Shown one piece after another: positions 9,283 to 18,220 of a stretch of 64,000 bases of DNA. How positions within the stretch are numbered: the stretch's first letter is position 1; each line of letters opens with the position of its first letter. Source of the stretch: an uncultured Acidobacteriia bacterium (GTDB lineage Bacteria > Acidobacteriota > Terriglobia > Bryobacterales > Bryobacteraceae). Location: positions 1-64,000 of the forward strand of contig CAIYVZ010000045.1 in the NCBI GenBank assembly GCA_903929755.1. Direction: 5' to 3'. A program made the translations under genes and the position numbers. The notes beneath the pieces were generated by a model. It made no database searches, was not told the DNA's origin, and worked only from the letters and a program-made list of their open reading frames with translations.

Positions 9283-10581
9283 CTATTTGGCGGTGACGGA
9301 GGCTCCTTCGAAGAGATTGGTCTGGCCGGAAATGGCGACGCTTTCGCCAGCTTTCACGCCGGTCACGATGCGGATGAGTGCGTCGGTTTCTTCGCCGATT
9401 TGGGCAACGCGGAGATGGGCGGTGTTGCCTTCGATGACGAAGACCTGGTTGGAGTCAGTGGTCTTGTCGCGGACGACGGCGGCCCTGGGCACAAAGACGG
9501 CCGGGGTTTCGCCCGGCTGGCGGAGGAATGCGGTGGCGAACATACCGGGCTTCAGCGCGGAATCGGGATTGCTGAAAACGGCGCGCAGGACGAAGGAGCG
9601 TGAGGCGGGGTCCACCGCAGGGTTGATGGCGGCGATCTTGCCCGTGAATTCGCGCCCCGGATAAGCGGCGACTTTCGCGATAACCACGTTGCCGACCTGG
9701 GCCTGCGAGGCGCGCTGTTCCGGTGCCTGAATTTCCAGCTTCAGAGTGGAGATGCGCGTGACGGTAGCGATCTTGTTGGCGAGAGCGACATATTCGCCGG
9801 CGGCTACCGGGCGCGCCGTGATGAAGCCATCGAATGGGGCTCGAATGGTGGTGTCGGCGAGGGCTTTTTCCGCCATGGCAAGTTGGGACGTCACGCTGTC
9901 TCGCGAGAACTGCTGCGTGGAGACCACTTCGAAGCTCTGGCGGGCTGCGTTGGCGGCGGCCTCGTACTGCTGCTTCGCGGCATTGGCGAGGGCTTCCGCC
10001 GTTTCCTGCGCGGTGCGGGCCTTGTCGGCGGCTGACTTCGACACGTCACCGGTGGCCACCAGATTGGCGTAGCGAGTGGAGTCGGCGGCGGCAAGGCGTG
10101 CCTGAGCCTGAGCGGAGATCCAGTTGGCGTGGGCGGCGGCGACTTCGGGGACCTTTTCAGCATCGAAGGTTCCCGCGCTCCAGCCGATGCGCGTTTGCGC
10201 CTGGCGAATGGCGGCGTTGGCCTGGGCGAGTTGGGCTCTCGCCTGGTCGAGGCGGAGTTGGGCGTCTTTGTGGTCCAGTTCGCAGATCACGTCGCCCTTC
10301 TTCACCCACGCACCTACATCAACAGGCGTGGAGAGGACGCGGCCCGGGACGAGGGGCGCGACATCGGAGTTTTCATCGGCGATGAAGCTGCCGGTCTGTT
10401 CAAAGCCGGAGGCAACCATTTTTTCGACAGCTGTTGCGGTGGTAACGGCAAAGGTGGCGGGTTTTTCAGCAGAAGGAGCCTTGGTCTCGGCGGATTTGCC
10501 CGAGCAGGCGGTTTGCGTGATCAGGGCGATCAGGCCAATGGCCAGGGTAGAGATCAGAATGAGTACTTTGGTTGGTTTCAC
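9283..10581 (-). CDS. RND efflux periplasmic adaptor (membrane fusion protein), lipoprotein
   Basis: 432 residues. The N-terminus is a lipoprotein signal with ...LITQTAC at the lipobox, so the mature protein is anchored by Cys27. Next come a barrel-sandwich lipoyl half (VLSTPVDVGAWVKKGDVICEL), an Ala/Gln-rich alpha-hairpin, the returning half (PVAAGEYVALANKIATV), the beta-barrel (GNVVIAKVAAYPGREFTGKI) and the membrane-proximal domain. It links the RND pump to TolC in the periplasm. It lies 5 bp after the tetR stop, second in the operon. Confidence 0.95.
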   Translation of the reverse strand: MKPTKVLILISTLAIGLIALITQTACSGKSAETKAPSAEKPATFAVTTATAVEKMVASGFEQTGSFIADENSDVAPLVPGRVLSTPVDVGAWVKKGDVICELDHKDAQLRLDQARAQLAQANAAIRQAQTRIGWSAGTFDAEKVPEVAAAHANWISAQAQARLAAADSTRYANLVATGDVSKSAADKARTAQETAEALANAAKQQYEAAANAARQSFEVVSTQQFSRDSVTSQLAMAEKALADTTIRAPFDGFITARPVAAGEYVALANKIATVTRISTLKLEIQAPEQRASQAQVGNVVIAKVAAYPGREFTGKIAAINPAVDPASRSFVLRAVFSNPDSALKPGMFATAFLRQPGETPAVFVPRAAVVRDKTTDSNQVFVIEGNTAHLRVAQIGEETDALIRIVTGVKAGESVAISGQTNLFEGASVTAK

Positions 10582-10586
10582 GGAAG

Positions 10587-11222
10587 TTATTTAGCCTTTG
10601 TGCTGGTGCGCAGTCCATCAAGCAGGATCTGGACGAAGGAATCGACTACCTCTTCATCGGTTAGCGAGAAGTCGGCTGATTGATAGATGTATTTCTGTAA
10701 CGCGTAGAATTGCGGAATTCCGGCTAATGAAAAAAGCACGGCGGTGGGGTTGCAGGGGCGGATGGCTCCGGCCGCCTGACGGCGAGTGATGTATTCGATG
10801 AGTTTGGCGCCGATAGGCAGCTTCACCTGATTGTGGTGAAGGATGGCGATTTCGTGCCCTTCGAGCGCCGCGTGGAGCATCAGGCGCTGGAAGCGAGGGT
10901 CTTCCCGGTGGAAGGCGATCATGTGGGTAATGAGCGAGCGGATGAGGCCCGCGTCATCGTTCGCTTCCATGCGCTGGTTGATGTCTTCCAGCCACTCGGT
11001 GCTGCCCGCGGCATTGCATTTGTAGTCGAGGATGGCCTTGTAGAGGTCCTGCTTGGTAGCGAAGTGACGGAAGATGATGGCTTCGTTGACGCCCGCCGCT
11101 GCCGCGATTTCACGGGTCGTGGTGCCGGCAAAGCCCTTTTGCGAAAAGAGATCGATAGCGGTCTCGATCAGCTGGCGCCGACGATCCTCCGCTGCCATGC
11201 GGGGGTGGGGAGCAGGAGCCAT
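10587..11222 (-). CDS. TetR-family transcriptional repressor of the RND operon
   Basis: 211 residues. The N-terminal HTH is typical: RRQLIETAIDLFSQKGFAG, TTREIAAAAGVNEAIIFRHF and ATKQDLYKAI. The C-terminal ligand-binding domain is helical and has no family-specific motif I can name. It is the first gene of a tetR-MFP-RND-tolC operon, the arrangement seen when the repressor controls its own operon in response to pump substrates. A perfect inverted repeat 10 bp upstream of the ATG (11232-11247) is the likely binding site. The effector is unknown. Confidence 0.93.
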   Translation of the reverse strand: MAPAPHPRMAAEDRRRQLIETAIDLFSQKGFAGTTTREIAAAAGVNEAIIFRHFATKQDLYKAILDYKCNAAGSTEWLEDINQRMEANDDAGLIRSLITHMIAFHREDPRFQRLMLHAALEGHEIAILHHNQVKLPIGAKLIEYITRRQAAGAIRPCNPTAVLFSLAGIPQFYALQKYIYQSADFSLTDEEVVDSFVQILLDGLRTSTKAK

Positions 11223-11231
11223 ATTTCAATT

Positions 11232-11247
11232 GTAAGCAAGTGCTTAC
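11232..11247. promoter_or_regulatory. Probable TetR operator upstream of the RND operon
   Basis: GTAAGCA-AG-TGCTTAC, a perfect 7-bp inverted repeat with a 2-bp centre, lies 10 bp before the tetR start codon. Position, symmetry and A/T-rich surroundings fit autorepression. No clear -35/-10 was assigned. Confidence 0.7.
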
Positions 11248-11280
11248 TTATTTGCAAGAGCGGTAAGGCCGCTTTAAGCT

Positions 11281-12489
11281 CTATTCGTAGCGCAGGGCTT
11301 CGGTGGGGTTGAGGCGGGAGGCTCGGTTGGCTGGGAGCATGCCGAAGACAAGGCCAACCAGCGACGAGACAGCGAAGGCGATCACGATTGACCAGATTGA
11401 AATCGGGATCTTGATGTTGTCCACAAAAAGCTGCACGCTGAGGGGGCCTGCGACTCCGAGGATGATGCCCACTACTCCTCCGGTCAGGCTGATGAGGACG
11501 GCTTCAGTCAGGAACTGGAGCTGGATCTCACGGCGCGAGGCTCCGATGGCCATTCGAACTCCGATTTCGCGGGTCCTCTCTGTAACCGTAACTAACATGA
11601 TGTTCATGATGCCGATGCCGGAGATGGCAAGCGCGATGGTGGAGACCAGAATCAGGACCAGGCTGAGGATTCGGGAGATAGATTTTGCGGCATCGAGGAT
11701 AGCGTTCAGGTTCTCCACTTTGTACTTGGCGCCTGCGCGGTGGCGCGATTCGAGGAGCTGACTGACCTGGCGGGTAAGCGGTTCTACATCCTGCGGCTGC
11801 CGGACCTGGACGTACATCGGGTCAATGCGCTCTACCCGGATGAAGTACTGGAGCACGGTGATGGGGATCAGAACCGTCTCGGAGTTCAGTTCGGACTGGC
11901 CGAAGCTTTCCACCTTCTCCTTAAAGGTGCCGATGACCGTGAACTGGAGGTTGTGGATCTTGATATTTTGGCCGATGGCGGCTTCCTGGCTGCCATAGAG
12001 GCGGCGGGCCAGCTTGTCAGTGAGCAGGGCGACCTTTTGGCGGAGGCTGACGTCGCCAGGTTCAATAAAGCGCCCGGCGAGAACCGCCAGGTTGCGGACG
12101 GGTTGGTAGAATTCGTCGGAACCGAGCACGAGGAGACGTTCTTCGCGGCCATCAATGAACATGGAATCGATGTTGCTCTCGATGCCGGTGGCGGCGACAA
12201 TACGGTTCGAGAACTGTTCGCGGACGGCCTGAATGTCCGACATCTTGATGAAGTCGGCGTTCACTTCCGACGAAGACTGCTGGCTGCCCACCTCGTAGGA
12301 GGCAAAGATCATGTTCGAGCCGACGCCTTCAATCTGTTCCAGGATATAACTCTGGCTGGTGAGCGAGATGGTGACCACCAGGATGACGGACGCAGTCCCG
12401 ATCATCATGCCGAGGCCTGTCAGGAGGGACCGGACGGGATTCTGGCGCAGCGCCTGCAGGCTAAAAGTAAGGGCTTCTCCGAGGCGCAT
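11281..12489 (-). CDS. MacB-like ABC transporter permease (FtsX domain)
   Basis: 402 residues. One N-terminal membrane helix (SLLTGLGMMIGTASVILVV) is followed by a periplasmic MacB_PCD domain (about residues 45-240), then three C-terminal helices of the FtsX domain (LVLILVSTIALAISGIGI, LTGGVVGIILGVAG, IVIAFAVSSLVGLVFGM) and the conserved PANRASRLNPTEALRYE tail. This family performs mechanotransmission across the periplasm rather than classical transport. No ATP-binding subunit gene lies next to it. It begins 4 bp after the TPR protein gene and terminates the rplS operon. Confidence 0.9.
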   Translation of the reverse strand: MRLGEALTFSLQALRQNPVRSLLTGLGMMIGTASVILVVTISLTSQSYILEQIEGVGSNMIFASYEVGSQQSSSEVNADFIKMSDIQAVREQFSNRIVAATGIESNIDSMFIDGREERLLVLGSDEFYQPVRNLAVLAGRFIEPGDVSLRQKVALLTDKLARRLYGSQEAAIGQNIKIHNLQFTVIGTFKEKVESFGQSELNSETVLIPITVLQYFIRVERIDPMYVQVRQPQDVEPLTRQVSQLLESRHRAGAKYKVENLNAILDAAKSISRILSLVLILVSTIALAISGIGIMNIMLVTVTERTREIGVRMAIGASRREIQLQFLTEAVLISLTGGVVGIILGVAGPLSVQLFVDNIKIPISIWSIVIAFAVSSLVGLVFGMLPANRASRLNPTEALRYE

Positions 12490-12493
12490 CGGG

Positions 12494-13378
12494 TTAAGTT
12501 CCCAGGTCCTTCATGCCCTGGGCTTTCCAGAGCAATTTGAGCGCTTCGGTGCGCGGAGGGTCGTCCGGGGTGAGATTGGGGGAGGCCAGGTAGTTGCGGA
12601 GGAGCTCCCGGGCGGTCGGTAGCTCCCGGTTGGCCTTGATGAGGGCTTGGGCTCTGGCGAAAAGAACTTTCGGAGCCGCTGGCGCGACTTTCCCGGCCTG
12701 CAGGAAGGTCCTGTCACTTTCCTCAAAATGCCCGTGACGGGCCAGGAATGCTGCCAGATCGAGGATACGGCCCACCGCCATGGGGGCGCGGGCGACAGCC
12801 TGGCGAAGATGCTCCTCGGCCTTGTGGTGTTCTTTGGCTTCTTCGGCCAGCCGGGCGCGGGCAAACTCAGCCTCGGCGGGGTCATTCTTTGCGATCAGCG
12901 GCAGCAGCTTGCGGGCCTTATCGTGGCCACCGCCCACCATGGCAGGGGCTTCCATGTAGAACGTGAAAAGATCGTTCAGCGCTTCCGAATTGTTCGGATC
13001 GAGCTGCACGGCGCGTTCAAAGGCCTCGCGGGTCTTGTTGGCGAGGGGCAGGGCATTGAGGGCAAACGAGGTCTCGGCACGGCGACCGTAGGCGCGGCCC
13101 AGCCAGGTCCATGCAAGAGAGTTTTCCGGAGCCCTGGCTACGGCTTTTTCCAGAACGTCGGACGCTTTCTTGAACTCAGCGTCCATTAGCCAGGCCTGGC
13201 CCATCAGTTCCAGGGTCCGGGCGGTTTCGGGAAGGGTTTTCAGGACCGAAACAGCGGCGCGATAGTCCGTTTTGTTGTAGAGAGCCAGGGCCTGTTCATA
13301 GTCTGAAGCGGCAAGCGCAGGGAATGCCGACACCAGCAATAAGCCAGCCAGCGCCGGAATGTAGCCGAGTCTCCTCAT
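12494..13378 (-). CDS. Secreted TPR-repeat protein
   Basis: 294 residues. A signal peptide (MRRLGYIPALAGLLLVSAFPALAA) precedes a series of TPR-like helical pairs, for example ALALYNKTDYRAAVSVLKTLP, LGRAYGRRAETSFALNA, AFERAVQLDPNNSEALNDLF and HLRQAVARAPMAVGRILDLA. TPR arrays are scaffolds for protein binding; the partner is unknown. It is placed between a small membrane protein (36 bp upstream) and the MacB-like permease (4 bp downstream), suggesting a role at the envelope with the permease. Confidence 0.8.
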   Translation of the reverse strand: MRRLGYIPALAGLLLVSAFPALAASDYEQALALYNKTDYRAAVSVLKTLPETARTLELMGQAWLMDAEFKKASDVLEKAVARAPENSLAWTWLGRAYGRRAETSFALNALPLANKTREAFERAVQLDPNNSEALNDLFTFYMEAPAMVGGGHDKARKLLPLIAKNDPAEAEFARARLAEEAKEHHKAEEHLRQAVARAPMAVGRILDLAAFLARHGHFEESDRTFLQAGKVAPAAPKVLFARAQALIKANRELPTARELLRNYLASPNLTPDDPPRTEALKLLWKAQGMKDLGT

Positions 13379-13414
13379 GCAAACCTTTACGTTGCTTCCA
13401 CTATACCCGGATGC

Positions 13415-13759
13415 CTAAACGTCGGCTTTGGTTTCGGCAGGGCCACGAAACAGGGAGAATAGCTCAGTTATGGCAATCCACAGATCCAGAATGCCCACGC
13501 CGCTGACGAGGCCGCGAAAGTACGGGTTGTTCCACAGTTGCCGGACCGGCAGTTGGTACGGACCGGGGCCCAGGAGCGAGAGTGTGTTGTCTGTCCAGGC
13601 ATCGGTCCACGGGTAGATAAGCAGAAATAAGCCGACTTCGAAGCAAAAAATGACGAAGACGATAGCGGCCAAACGTACGAACCAGTTCGAGGTCGGCCTT
13701 TTGGGCTTCGCCACGGGTTCCGGCACAGGGTTGGGCTGGACTTCATCCATCGGGGTCAT
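13415..13759 (-). CDS. Small membrane protein of unknown function
   Basis: 114 residues. A proline-rich cytoplasmic N-terminus is followed by one clear transmembrane helix (LAAIVFVIFCFEVGLFLLIYP) and a second hydrophobic segment (GLVSGVGILDLWIAITELFSLF). It starts at ATG 13759, overlapping the rnhB stop (ATGA), and is followed after 36 bp by the TPR gene. I know of similar uncharacterised two-helix proteins in acidobacteria next to rnhB, but not of a function. Confidence 0.7.
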   Translation of the reverse strand: MTPMDEVQPNPVPEPVAKPKRPTSNWFVRLAAIVFVIFCFEVGLFLLIYPWTDAWTDNTLSLLGPGPYQLPVRQLWNNPYFRGLVSGVGILDLWIAITELFSLFRGPAETKADV

Positions 13760-14439
13760 GATGCGAACATCTCGAGTTGGGTGCTGGCCAGAGGGGAGAA
13801 GAAAGCGAGTTCCCCGATGGGGTCGAAGCTGAGGCGGTGCTGGGGCGTGGGGCCGAAGGCGAGCAGCGCCGCCACGTGTTCCGGGGCGTGATAGCCCTTG
13901 TGCCTGGCCAGGCCGAATTCGGGGTAAAACGTGTCCCAGGCGCGCATCATTTGGTCACGGTGCACTTTGGCGAGGATAGAAGCGGCCGCGATGGCGTGGC
14001 AGCGGGCGTCGCCCTGGATGATGGGTTGTTGGGGGATGGTGATGTCGAGGGGAACTGCATCGACGAGGACGAAATCGGGTTGAACGGAGAGGCCTGCGAT
14101 GGCATTCTTCATGGCAAGGCGGGAAGCCTGGTAGATATTGATCCGGTCGATAGTTACGGCATCAACGGCGGCCACGGAGTAGGCTACGGCGCGTTCCCGG
14201 ATTCGTTCGGCCAGAATTTCGCGCTTTTCGGGGTCGAGTTGCTTGCTGTCGTTCAACCCCCGGACAGGTGAATCGGGGTCCAGAATTACTGCTGCAGCCA
14301 CAACCGAGCCGAACAGAGCACCCCGGCCAACCTCATCCGCACCAGCGACGTGCCGAAACCCGCGCACACGAAGTTGTGCTTCCAGCACGCCCTCGCACTT
14401 CCACTTTTTTTCGGAGCGCGAGGGCGTGCCTTTAGGCAT
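13756..14439 (-). CDS. rnhB: Ribonuclease HII
   Basis: 227 residues, usual length. RNase HII removes RNA from RNA-DNA hybrids and excises single ribonucleotides. The first catalytic Asp-Glu is in AGADEVGRGALFGSVVAAAV, a second block is LNDSKQLDPEKREILAERI, and further metal-binding Asp residues lie in VLVDAVPLDI and the IQGDARCHAIAAASILAKVHRD block. It starts at ATG 14439, 12 bp after rplS, the common rplS-rnhB order in bacteria, and its stop overlaps the next gene. Confidence 0.95.
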   Translation of the reverse strand: MPKGTPSRSEKKWKCEGVLEAQLRVRGFRHVAGADEVGRGALFGSVVAAAVILDPDSPVRGLNDSKQLDPEKREILAERIRERAVAYSVAAVDAVTIDRINIYQASRLAMKNAIAGLSVQPDFVLVDAVPLDITIPQQPIIQGDARCHAIAAASILAKVHRDQMMRAWDTFYPEFGLARHKGYHAPEHVAALLAFGPTPQHRLSFDPIGELAFFSPLASTQLEMFAS

Positions 14440-14451
14440 TTGGATCTGAGA

Positions 14452-14829
14452 TTACGGGCGGGCAGCCTTGTGGGGGATGGCGGAGGTGCGCTCTTTAAGC
14501 CGAGCCGCCTTACCCTTGAGACCGCGGAGGTAGTAGATCTTCGCGCGACGAACCTTGCCGGTCCGAACGAAATCGATATGATCCACAACGCGGGCGCTGA
14601 GGGGGAAAATACGTTCCACACCGTGACCGAAGCTGATCTTACGAACCGTGATGGTTTCTCCCATACCGGTGTTCTTGCGGGCGATCAGGACGCCTTCAAA
14701 CGCCTGGAGGCGCTCTTTGTCGCCTTCCTTGATCTTTACGTGGACGCGGATGGTGTCGCCGGGGCGAAACTCGGGCGTATCGGTACGGCGGTGCTTCGCG
14801 ATGTATTTGGACAACAACTGGTTCTGCAT
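14452..14829 (-). CDS. rplS: 50S ribosomal protein L19
   Basis: 125 residues. Recognisable throughout: [83 protein letters not shown] (given as family blocks, long stretch of near-consensus). L19 sits at the 30S-50S interface. It heads the operon with rnhB. The usual upstream genes (rpsP, rimM, trmD) are not present; instead 112 bp of untranslated sequence separates it from a secreted protein gene. Confidence 0.97.
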   Translation of the reverse strand: MQNQLLSKYIAKHRRTDTPEFRPGDTIRVHVKIKEGDKERLQAFEGVLIARKNTGMGETITVRKISFGHGVERIFPLSARVVDHIDFVRTGKVRRAKIYYLRGLKGKAARLKERTSAIPHKAARP

Positions 14830-14941
14830 TTTTGGAAAACCTTGCCTGTTCGGGTGATCGGCGCTGGGCCTCAGACACGGGGTCTGAAATAGACGCGCTA
14901 ATCCCCTAGTGTACTACAGTTGGGTGCACCAGGGCTGGGCT

Positions 14942-15877
14942 TTACAGTGGCGTACCAGGGGCGCGCCCGGTTCCGGAGCGCCCGCCGCGGCCCGTGGCCG
15001 CTGAATTCAGCATCTGGACGAGCATATCCAGCATGGCTGGACCAATATCGGCCTTGATTGTTACTGCCCGCGCTGCCTGGTCGACGGTAATTCCATCCCA
15101 GAGTTTGAGCAGTTCAGGTTGAGTTTCCGGCACGGAGAGGCGTCCGAAGCCGATCAGGCCTTTGGCCATATCGCGGAGAGCGACGGCGTCGGGATCGGTG
15201 GCGCTGGTGCCGTGGAGCTCAATCTTGAGGCCATCTTTGAAATCAGACTGAAACCAGGAAGACTTCATGCCGGTGAAAATCTTTGAGAAATTGATGCCTC
15301 CCGTGGCGGAGCCGCCTTTCGGGAGCGTGGAGGCGAGGAAGGTGGCAAATCCGGTGGAGATACCCCAGAGATTGGCGGTGGGGGCGATCCCTTTCGCAAG
15401 AGCCAGAAGCGGCTGGGCGGCCTTGTGCTGGCCTTTGGTCCATTCGTCCAGGGCTGCTTCGATTCCTTTGAGCTCTCCGGCGGCCGCGAGAGAGCCATCG
15501 AGGATGCAGAAGCCGGAGTTCTGGCTGGTCCAGATGCTGTAGCCACCGTAGCGGACCAGTTTCGCGTGCGCGGCGGGGTCGCCTGTGAGCTTGAAGTGGC
15601 CACGAGCGAGTAGAACACTGCCTTCCGGGGTGCTGGCGTAGAGGAGTTCGCGGACGTCGCGGCGCGGATCGAAGCCGGTCTCTTCAGCGAAACGGTCCAC
15701 CTGCGGCATGCGCTGTTGCTCGACCAGCTTGCGGTAGAACGCGGTGGCCTTCATACGGTCCATATTGGCACCCACCAGCGAGGTACTGCCGGGCGGGACC
15801 ATGCGGAGGAGGACGTTGTCGATTTTCGGCTGGGCGAAGAGCGGAACTACCGCAAACAGAGCGAGAAGAGGGCGCAT
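14942..15877 (-). CDS. Secreted hypothetical protein
   Basis: 311 residues. A short signal peptide (MRPLLALFAVVPLFAQ) is followed by a mostly soluble sequence with a conserved-looking start, NVLLRMVPPGSTSLVGANMD, and a Gly/Arg-rich C-terminus. The overall pattern (periplasmic, alternating strand-helix, ending in a low-complexity tail) resembles uncharacterised acidobacterial proteins; I cannot assign a domain. The start codon overlaps the stop of the ABC permease (TGATG), so it is translated with the transporter and may be its extracytoplasmic partner. Confidence 0.6.
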   Translation of the reverse strand: MRPLLALFAVVPLFAQPKIDNVLLRMVPPGSTSLVGANMDRMKATAFYRKLVEQQRMPQVDRFAEETGFDPRRDVRELLYASTPEGSVLLARGHFKLTGDPAAHAKLVRYGGYSIWTSQNSGFCILDGSLAAAGELKGIEAALDEWTKGQHKAAQPLLALAKGIAPTANLWGISTGFATFLASTLPKGGSATGGINFSKIFTGMKSSWFQSDFKDGLKIELHGTSATDPDAVALRDMAKGLIGFGRLSVPETQPELLKLWDGITVDQAARAVTIKADIGPAMLDMLVQMLNSAATGRGGRSGTGRAPGTPL

Positions 15878-16713
15878 CAGAAACTCCGTTTATTGAAACG
15901 CCAAAGGCCAATGCCGAGGACACCGGCTCCGAATAGTGCGGTGCTCCAGACCGGCATCCAACTTTCGACGGGCTGGTTGAGGATAAGGTGGCGAATGATG
16001 ATGCTGATATCTGAGGTCTTTGGCAGCACGTAGTAGAGAACCCGAACTACATAACGGGACCATTCGGAGCTCAGCAGACGCTCAATGGTGTTCTTCTGGG
16101 CCAGAATCGGCGTCAGGATCATGATGGCGAAGGTGACCATGATGGCGACGGCGGCGGAGTCCAAAATGACGCCAACGAGGACGATGACAGCGAGGAGAAC
16201 GCTGAAAACAAAGATGGTGCAGAGGCTGGAGACCAGGAACCCCGCGCCCCAGACGCCGGTTTTGATGCCAAAGATGATCCAGGACCCGACGACCAGGTAG
16301 AGGATGTTGGCGGCGACGACGAGGACGTTGCCCGCGTAGCGCCCCAACAGGATGTGGGTCCGGGAGATGGGTTTGGAGAGCAGGAGCTCAATGCGACCGG
16401 GTTCGAAAACGGCGGAAACCAGGCCTGCGGAGGCAAAGACGGAGAGAGCCATACCCGCGAAGTAGAGAACCATGGCAATGACGCTTTGGGTCTGCTGGAC
16501 GAGGTTCTGGACGTTGGTGCTGGGCAGGCTGTTGCCGAAGATGGAGACGGTGGCGAGCGCGCCCTGCACCACATCTACGCGCAGGATGAAGATAAGGAAC
16601 AGCAGCAGGGCGGTGCAGCAGCCGAAGAAGCCCCAGAAAATACGGCGGGCGAAGGCTTCGCGGAAGGTATCGCGGATCAGGGCCAGGGTTGCGTTGAAAG
16701 AAGCGGCGGTCAC
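15877..16713 (-). CDS. ABC-2 type transporter permease
   Basis: 278 residues from a GTG at 16711-16713, preceded by a strong GGGAGGA ribosome-binding site 8 nt away; a longer frame to 16800 lacks such a site and overlaps the ATPase gene. Six hydrophobic helices are visible, including FWGFFGCCTALLLFLIFIL, AMVLYFAGMALSVFASAGLV, VLVVAANILYLVVGSWIIFG and VLLAVIVLVGVILDSAAVAI. The substrate is not evident. It follows its ATPase by 2 bp and overlaps the secreted protein gene. Confidence 0.85.
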   Translation of the reverse strand: MTAASFNATLALIRDTFREAFARRIFWGFFGCCTALLLFLIFILRVDVVQGALATVSIFGNSLPSTNVQNLVQQTQSVIAMVLYFAGMALSVFASAGLVSAVFEPGRIELLLSKPISRTHILLGRYAGNVLVVAANILYLVVGSWIIFGIKTGVWGAGFLVSSLCTIFVFSVLLAVIVLVGVILDSAAVAIMVTFAIMILTPILAQKNTIERLLSSEWSRYVVRVLYYVLPKTSDISIIIRHLILNQPVESWMPVWSTALFGAGVLGIGLWRFNKRSF

Positions 16714-16715
16714 GG

Positions 16716-17651
16716 TTATCCTCCCTGCTTTTCGGAAACGGTGCGGATGAAGACTTCTTCGAGCGTGCTGCGGGTGGCGGCGAGGGATTCGATCTCGCAC
16801 TGGCTGGCGCGGAGCAGATCGACGGCCTTGTTGGCCTGTTCGCGGGTGGTGAAAAGGAGGTCGAGCAGGCCGTGTTCCACGCGGTGTGATTTTGACTGGG
16901 CGGCGAGCTCGGGGATGAGCTGCTCGGGAACATCGCAGGCGGTAACGCGGTAACCGCCGCTGCTGGTGAGCTCCTTCACGGAGCCGGTGAGTGAAAGTTT
17001 GCCCTTTTGGATGATGGCGACGTCGCGGCAGAAGAGTTCCACTTCGGCGAGCAGGTGCGAGTTCAGGAAGACGGTAACGCCCTGCTGTTCCAGGCCCTGG
17101 AGAACGTCGCGGATCTGTTTCCGGCCTACGGGGTCAACGCCATCACTGGGTTCGTCCAGGACCAGCAGGCGGGGCGCGTGGATCATGGCCTGACCGAGGC
17201 CGACACGCTGGAGCATACCTTTGGAGTATTTGCCGAGGCGGATGTTCCAGGCTCGTTCGTCGAGGCCGACGGTCGAGAGCAGTTCCGGGATTTTGCGGCG
17301 CCGGGTGGCGGAATCCATGCCGGAGAGCGCGCCGTAGAAATCGAGCATGCTCCAGCCGGTCATGTAAGTGGGGAAGCGGTGATTTTCGGGAAGGTACCCG
17401 ACGGGGCGGCGGGCGGCGGCTTCGCGGGAATCGCGGCCGAAGATGCGGGCGGAGCCGGAGGTGGGGTGGACGCTGGAGAGCAGCATCTTCACGAAGGTGG
17501 TTTTGCCGGCTCCGTTGGCGCCGAGGAGGCCGAAGGTGCAGCCTTCGGGGACCTGGAGGGAGACGTTATCGACTGCGCGCAGCTCGGTGTTGGCCCAGCG
17601 GTTGCGGAAGACCCGGGTTAAACCTTCGGTTTCAATGGCAAAGCCGGACAT
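16716..17651 (-). CDS. ABC transporter ATP-binding protein
   Basis: 311 residues. Walker A is LLGANGAGKTTFVKM, the signature is KYSKGMLQRVGLGQAM and Walker B is LLVLDEPSDGVDP, followed by the H-loop VFLNSHLLAEVE. A C-terminal accessory domain (about residues 225-305) is typical of CcmA/NatA-type subunits that pair with ABC-2 permeases. It drives transport by the adjacent permease. Its stop (TAA) lies two bases before the permease GTG. Confidence 0.95.
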   Translation of the reverse strand: MSGFAIETEGLTRVFRNRWANTELRAVDNVSLQVPEGCTFGLLGANGAGKTTFVKMLLSSVHPTSGSARIFGRDSREAAARRPVGYLPENHRFPTYMTGWSMLDFYGALSGMDSATRRRKIPELLSTVGLDERAWNIRLGKYSKGMLQRVGLGQAMIHAPRLLVLDEPSDGVDPVGRKQIRDVLQGLEQQGVTVFLNSHLLAEVELFCRDVAIIQKGKLSLTGSVKELTSSGGYRVTACDVPEQLIPELAAQSKSHRVEHGLLDLLFTTREQANKAVDLLRASQCEIESLAATRSTLEEVFIRTVSEKQGG

Positions 17652-17710
17652 GTGATTACAAGATACGAGATCGAAAGTGGTGCGGTTCGTTTCGAATCAG
17701 TTTGGCAGAC

Positions 17711-18214
17711 TCAGTTTCGGGAGCCAGGGGCTTCCGTGCGACCTGCCAGGGGCGTGATGGTGGGTCCGCCGCAGACGGCGACTCCAGTTTTGGTCAGCGC
17801 CTGCAGGAAATTCGTGAACATGCCGTAAAAGACCTGTTCGGTGAGGGGCAGTTTTCCGGGCAGGCGGAACGTTGCCGGCAGTTCGCGGGAGATGCGGAGG
17901 CGCAGGCCGTTGTTGACCGTCTTGCCCGACCGGTCACGTTTATTGGCGATGCTGATGGGGGTTTGCAGCACTGCGCCGGTCCGTCCATCCACGTAAAACT
18001 GGCAGCGGGAGAACCAGCCCAGATTAGCCGGGTCGGCGGCGTCGAACAGCAACAGGGGGATATTGCGGTCAATGACGGTGAGGTCTATGGTGAGGCACTT
18101 ATCCGAATCCTGAATTCTGGCTTCGAAGCCATGTTGGGAAGCCGCGGCGCTGATGAGCTCAGCTTCTACTTCAAGAAAAAGGAATTTATATCGTCCAGCC
18201 TGGAGAACCTGCAT
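17711..18214 (-). CDS. Hypothetical protein linked to a STAS protein
   Basis: 167 residues beginning MQVLQAGRYKFLFLEVEAE. A mainly beta pattern (LTIDLTVIDRNIPLLLFDAAD, FSRCQFYVDGRTGAVLQTP) and no signal peptide or membrane segment suggest a cytoplasmic domain. I do not recognise the family. It begins 6 bp after the STAS gene, so the two are probably co-expressed and may interact in a partner-switching or scaffold complex; this is inference from position. Confidence 0.65.
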   Translation of the reverse strand: MQVLQAGRYKFLFLEVEAELISAAASQHGFEARIQDSDKCLTIDLTVIDRNIPLLLFDAADPANLGWFSRCQFYVDGRTGAVLQTPISIANKRDRSGKTVNNGLRLRISRELPATFRLPGKLPLTEQVFYGMFTNFLQALTKTGVAVCGGPTITPLAGRTEAPGSRN

Positions 18215-18220
18215 AAATGT

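Noticed and set aside
8260-9603. Long plus-strand open frame opposite the RND pump and MFP
   Set aside because: Shadow frame in high-GC DNA: no ribosome-binding site, residue composition (long runs of Gly, Asp, Ala, Val) unlike real protein, and strong RND and MFP genes on the other strand.
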